Assembly: GCF_023631325.1 (NCBI RefSeq)
Contig: NZ_JALQDG010000031.1
Coordinates: 124,001 to 188,000 of the forward strand
Length of the DNA: 64,000 bases
Origin: Caballeronia sp. INDeC2
GTDB taxonomy: Bacteria > Pseudomonadota > Gammaproteobacteria > Burkholderiales > Burkholderiaceae
Direction: 5' to 3'
Positions 60,565-64,000 of the stretch are shown piece by piece (position 1 is the stretch's first letter; each line of letters begins with the position of its first letter). The notes under the pieces were generated by a model. It saw only the letters and a program-made list of their open reading frames with translations. It made no database searches and was not told where the DNA came from. The translations under genes and the position numbers were made by a program.

Positions 60565-62652
60565 ATGTCCGCTTCCGCGCTCGCCGATGTTTCATCGGCC
60601 GTCACATCCTCACCGTGGCATCCCGGCGAAATCGCCATTCAGAAAGCCTTCGGCGTCGACGAACGCATGGACGGCGTCGGACGACGCGTCGTGCGCGATC
60701 ACATGCCGGAGCAGCATCGCCGGTTCTTCGCGCAGTTGCCGTTCATCGTGGCGGGCGCGGTCGACGAGCGCGGCGATCCGTGGGCGACGCTGCTCGCCGG
60801 GAATCCCGGCTTCATGCGCACGCCGGATGCAAAAACCCTGTCGATGAGCCACGCACGCGATCCGCTCGATCCTGCCGACGCCGGCATGAACGATGGCGCG
60901 TCGATCGGCCTGCTCGGGATCGAGTTGCACACGCGCCGCCGCAACCGCATGAACGGCGTGATCCGTCGCGACGGCGCGAATGTTGAATTCGATGTGGCCG
61001 TCGAGCAGAGCTTCGGCAATTGCCCGCAGTACATCCAGCTGCGCGATTTCGAATTCGTGCGCGATCCGGCCGTGCCTTCGCCCGTGCAGCCGGTCACGTT
61101 CGATGAACTTCCGCCGCGCGCCAAGGCAATGATCACCGGCGCGGACACGTTCTTCGTCGCATCGTATTTCGATCGCGACGACGGGCATCGGCAAGTGGAC
61201 GTGTCGCACCGCGGCGGCAAGCCGGGATTCGTGCGCCTCGGCGGCGACGGCGCGCTCACCATCCCGGATTTCGCGGGCAATCTCTTCTTCAACACGCTCG
61301 GCAACATTCTCGTCAACGGGCGCGCGGGCCTCGTGTTCGCCGACTTCGAGACCGGCGATCTGCTGCAACTCGCGGGCGACGCCGAGGTGCTGCTCGATTC
61401 CCCCGAAACCGCCGCGTTCCAGGGCGCGGAGCGGCTGTGGCGCTTTACGCCGCGCCGCATCGCGTATCGCGCGGGCGCGTTGCCGGTGCGGTGGAAGGCG
61501 CGCAGCGAGGGCGCATCGCCCAATTCGCTGATGACCGGCGACTGGGCGCAAGTGGCCGAGCGCCTGAAGGCGGCCTCGCTCGCGACCGTATGGCGCAATT
61601 TCCGCGTGAGCAAGATCGTCGATGAAAGCGACGCGATCCGCTCGTTCCATCTCGAACCGGCCGATGGCGCGGGCATCGTTGCCCACAAGGCCGGCCAGCA
61701 TCTGCCGATCCGCATCACGCCGCCGGGGGATGCGAAACCGCTGATCCGCACGTACACGCTGTCGGTCGCGCCATCGGACGGGCGGTATCGCATCAGCGTG
61801 AAGCGTGACGGACGCGTATCCGCGCATCTGCACGACACGCTGAAAGTCGGCGACGTGATCGAAGCGCGCGCGCCCGCCGGCGACTTCACGATCGATCCGT
61901 TCGAGCAACGTCCGGCCGTGCTGATGGCGGCGGGCGTCGGCATCACGCCGATGCTCGCGATGCTGCGCCACGTGGTCTATGAAGGTTTGAGAAAGCGGCG
62001 CGTTCGTCCGGTGTGGATGATCGTGTCGGCGCATTCGCTCGCGAGCCGCGCGTTCGCGCAGGAAATCGACGCGCTCGCGCAAGCCGCGGGCGGCGCGGTG
62101 AACGTGATCCGCGTGCTGAGCGACACGAACGGCGCGCAGCTCGGGCGCGATTTCGATGCATCGGGGCGCATAGACATCGACCTGCTGACGAGCCGCCTGC
62201 CCTTCAACGACTACGACTTCTATCTGTGCGGCCCGGGCGCGTTCATGCAATCGATCTACGACGGCCTGCGCGCGCTGAATGTCTCTGACGGACGCATTCA
62301 CGCGGAGGCGTTCGGTCCGTCGGCGCTCAAGCGCACGGCGGATCGCGGCGCCGACGTAAAGCCGATGCGCCCGGCCGCGACCGAGCCGGTGAAGATCGAA
62401 TTCGTCAGGTCGGGCACGAGCGCGCAGTGGAAGCCCGGCAGCGGCACCTTGCTGGAACTCGCGGAAGCGAGCGGCCTGTCGCCGGAATTCAACTGCCGGG
62501 GCGGCACGTGCGGCACATGCAGAACGCCCATCGTGCAAGGCGCGGTGTCGTATGAAAGCGAGCCGGCTTTCCATGTCGGCGACGACGAAGCTTTGATCTG
62601 CTGCGCGCTGCCCGCCGCGGATGACGGCGGCAAGCTCGAACTCGAACTTTGA
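60565..62652 (+). CDS. Three-domain fusion: PNPOx-like flavin domain - ferredoxin reductase - 2Fe-2S ferredoxin
   Basis: 695 residues. Residues about 40-215 show a PNPOx-like split barrel (FFAQLPFIVAGAVDERGDPWATLLAGNPGF). Residues about 340-600 are a ferredoxin-NADP reductase module: FAD motif RTYTLSVAPSDGRYRISVKR, NAD site LMAAGVGITPMLAML, and the C-terminal DYDFYLCGPGAFM. Residues about 610-695 are a plant-type 2Fe-2S domain, C-x4-C-x2-C plus a later Cys (FNCRGGTCGTCRTPI, LICCALPA). It should be an NAD(P)H-driven oxidoreductase with the electron chain in one polypeptide; substrate unknown. Confidence 0.85.
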   Translation: MSASALADVSSAVTSSPWHPGEIAIQKAFGVDERMDGVGRRVVRDHMPEQHRRFFAQLPFIVAGAVDERGDPWATLLAGNPGFMRTPDAKTLSMSHARDPLDPADAGMNDGASIGLLGIELHTRRRNRMNGVIRRDGANVEFDVAVEQSFGNCPQYIQLRDFEFVRDPAVPSPVQPVTFDELPPRAKAMITGADTFFVASYFDRDDGHRQVDVSHRGGKPGFVRLGGDGALTIPDFAGNLFFNTLGNILVNGRAGLVFADFETGDLLQLAGDAEVLLDSPETAAFQGAERLWRFTPRRIAYRAGALPVRWKARSEGASPNSLMTGDWAQVAERLKAASLATVWRNFRVSKIVDESDAIRSFHLEPADGAGIVAHKAGQHLPIRITPPGDAKPLIRTYTLSVAPSDGRYRISVKRDGRVSAHLHDTLKVGDVIEARAPAGDFTIDPFEQRPAVLMAAGVGITPMLAMLRHVVYEGLRKRRVRPVWMIVSAHSLASRAFAQEIDALAQAAGGAVNVIRVLSDTNGAQLGRDFDASGRIDIDLLTSRLPFNDYDFYLCGPGAFMQSIYDGLRALNVSDGRIHAEAFGPSALKRTADRGADVKPMRPAATEPVKIEFVRSGTSAQWKPGSGTLLELAEASGLSPEFNCRGGTCGTCRTPIVQGAVSYESEPAFHVGDDEALICCALPAADDGGKLELEL

Positions 62653-62741
62653 TCGAATCGTAAAGCGGTCGTGGATTGTGCCTCGCGCGCATATCCCCGA
62701 GAATGCACGGCATCTCATGCTCGCATGGCTCGTGCTTTTCC

Positions 62742-63641
62742 ATGGACCGTTTACAGGCAATGACGACCTTCGTCACGGTGGTCGAGACCGGTGGCTTCGC
62801 ATCGGCGGCGCGCAAGCTCGATGTCTCGCCGTCTGTAGTGAGCCGTGTCGTGACGGAGCTGGAGGAGCATCTCGGCGTGCGCCTGCTCACGCGCACGACG
62901 CGCGTCGTGCGTCTCACCGATGCAGGCAGCGGCTATTTCGAGGATTGCCGGCGCATCATCGGCGAGATCGATACCGCCGAGCTTTCCGCGACCGGCACGC
63001 ATTCGTCGCCGCGCGGCCTGCTCTCCATCACCGCGCCGGTGATGTTCGGCCGGCTGCACGTCACGCCGATCGTGCTCGACTATCTGCGCCGTTATCCCGA
63101 AGCCGATGCGAGCTGCTGGTTCGTCGACCGTGTGGTGAATCTCGTCGACGAGGGCATCGACGTGGCAGTGCGTATCGCGCAATTGCCGGATTCGTCGTTG
63201 CAGGCGATCAACGTCGGGCGCGTTCGGCGCGTGCTGTGCGCATCGCCCGGCTATCTCGCCGCGCACGGCACGCCGCGTCATCCCGACGATCTCGCGGGCC
63301 ACGTGATCATCGCGTCGACGGGCTCGTCGTCGCCGCCGGAATGGCGTCTGCACGACGGCGAGCGGCAGCTGGTCGTGCGCGCGCATCCGCGTTTCACGAC
63401 GACCACGAACGATTCCGCGATCGCCGCCGCGCTCGCGGATTTCGGCATCGCGCGGCTCCTGTCGTATCAGGTCGCGCAGCATGTGGCCGAAGGGCGTCTC
63501 GCGATCGTGCTGCCCGAATTCGAGCCGCCGCCCTTGCCGATCCATCTCGTGCATCGCGAAGGACGCCACGTCACGCAGAAGGTCCGCGCGTTCCTCGACC
63601 TCGCCGTGACGAAGCTGCGCGCGGACGAATCGTTGCGCTGA
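62742..63641 (+). CDS. LysR-family transcriptional regulator
   Basis: 299 residues from the ATG at 62742 (MDRLQAMTTFVTVVETGGFASAARKL). The winged helix-turn-helix covers residues 1-60 (PSVVSRVVTELEEHLGVRLLTRTTR). A periplasmic-binding-like effector domain follows. It lies 90 bases downstream of the fusion oxidoreductase on the same strand, so regulation of that gene is possible; the usual divergent LysR layout is absent. Confidence 0.92.
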   Translation: MDRLQAMTTFVTVVETGGFASAARKLDVSPSVVSRVVTELEEHLGVRLLTRTTRVVRLTDAGSGYFEDCRRIIGEIDTAELSATGTHSSPRGLLSITAPVMFGRLHVTPIVLDYLRRYPEADASCWFVDRVVNLVDEGIDVAVRIAQLPDSSLQAINVGRVRRVLCASPGYLAAHGTPRHPDDLAGHVIIASTGSSSPPEWRLHDGERQLVVRAHPRFTTTTNDSAIAAALADFGIARLLSYQVAQHVAEGRLAIVLPEFEPPPLPIHLVHREGRHVTQKVRAFLDLAVTKLRADESLR

Positions 63642-63817
63642 AACGCGCTAAACATGTGCGCCGGCAGATGACATTTCGTCCATCGCCCGGCGAATCGAAC
63701 GTCCGTTAGCACGACTGCCGTGCAAAGTACCGGCAAAACATGCAACATAGCTGTCTCGAACGATCGCACCGATCGGCGCGCTTTCGGCTTTCCCGAACCT
63801 TTACCGGCTCACGCACC

Positions 63818-64000
63818 ATGACGAATCCAACTTCTCCCTCGAATGAACGCCCGCTCGACATGATCATCTTCGGCGGCGGCGGAGACCTGGCGGCGCGCAA
63901 GCTGCTGCCGGCGCTCTACATGGCGCACATGCATTGCAACCTGCCCGCCGACACGCGCATTCTCGCGATCGGCCGCAAGGACTGGACGCGCGAGGATTAC
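63818..64000 (+). CDS. zwf: Glucose-6-phosphate 1-dehydrogenase (5' end only)
   Basis: The first 61 codons are present; the gene runs off the window. MTNPTSPSNERPLDMIIFGGGGDLAARKLLPALYMA holds the NADP-binding FGGxGDLAxRKLLPALY of G6PDH. It oxidises glucose-6-phosphate to 6-phosphogluconolactone, the first step of the oxidative pentose phosphate and Entner-Doudoroff routes. In Burkholderia it often heads an operon with pgl and hexR-type control. No good ribosome binding site sequence is visible. Confidence 0.93.
   Translation, partial: MTNPTSPSNERPLDMIIFGGGGDLAARKLLPALYMAHMHCNLPADTRILAIGRKDWTREDY

Overview
The window is a chromosomal segment from a high-GC betaproteobacterium of the Burkholderiaceae, most likely Burkholderia, Paraburkholderia or Caballeronia. 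The reasons are a strong G/C third-position bias that leaves long open shadow frames everywhere, a monomeric NADP isocitrate dehydrogenase, a small DUF4148 secreted protein, a dispersed hopanoid gene set and two copies of an intergenic hairpin repeat. I found no rRNA, tRNA, CRISPR array, prophage, transposase or intact insertion sequence. It reads as ordinary core and accessory chromosome. The right end cuts a zwf gene.

Layout: 0-10 kb holds small hypotheticals, a VOC protein, a J-domain protein, an orphan PhnZ-like HD oxygenase, a DHA2 MFS exporter, a lytic transglycosylase, three small secreted low-complexity proteins, an Mpo1-like membrane protein, RarD, the ergothioneine methyltransferase EgtD and acylphosphatase. 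From 10.4 to 16.2 kb a minus-strand operon encodes a three-receiver hybrid kinase, CheR, CheB and a receiver-kinase, with no CheA, CheW or MCP. From 16.3 to 40 kb most of a hopanoid pathway is scattered among other genes: hpnA, hpnB, ispH-hpnH, hpnM/hpnN with mlaA, and the tightly overlapping hpnD-hpnE-shc-hpnG operon. Between them sit icd, ybdD-cstA with a divergent NarL-type two-component system, a thioesterase and a decayed toxin-antitoxin pair.

From 40.3 to 45.3 kb there is a receiver/CheC/diguanylate-cyclase operon and a divergent dCache hybrid kinase. From 45.5 to 50.6 kb come a YflT-like stress protein, an FMN reductase, a DUF4148 protein, an AEC transporter and two lipoproteins including a lipocalin. 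From 50.6 to 54.8 kb lies a sigma-54 controlled 3-hydroxybutyrate utilisation locus: enhancer-binding regulator, GntP permease and 3-hydroxybutyrate dehydrogenase. A clear -24/-12 promoter and an operator palindrome lie in the divergent gap. The last 9 kb holds an Aer-type MCP, an AI-2E family protein with an unusual soluble tail, a GST, a three-domain PNPOx/FNR/ferredoxin fusion, a LysR regulator and the start of zwf.

Together the hopanoid genes supply most steps from C15 diphosphate to extended hopanoids: HpnD and HpnE toward squalene, SHC for cyclisation, HpnH and HpnG for side-chain extension, HpnA and HpnB for head-group sugar chemistry, and HpnM, HpnN and MlaA for outer-membrane lipid trafficking. 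HpnC and the HpnI/J/K head-group genes are not in the window. Signalling genes are abundant (about ten), and several sit in unusual combinations. Functional calls come from motifs read by eye; no database search was run.
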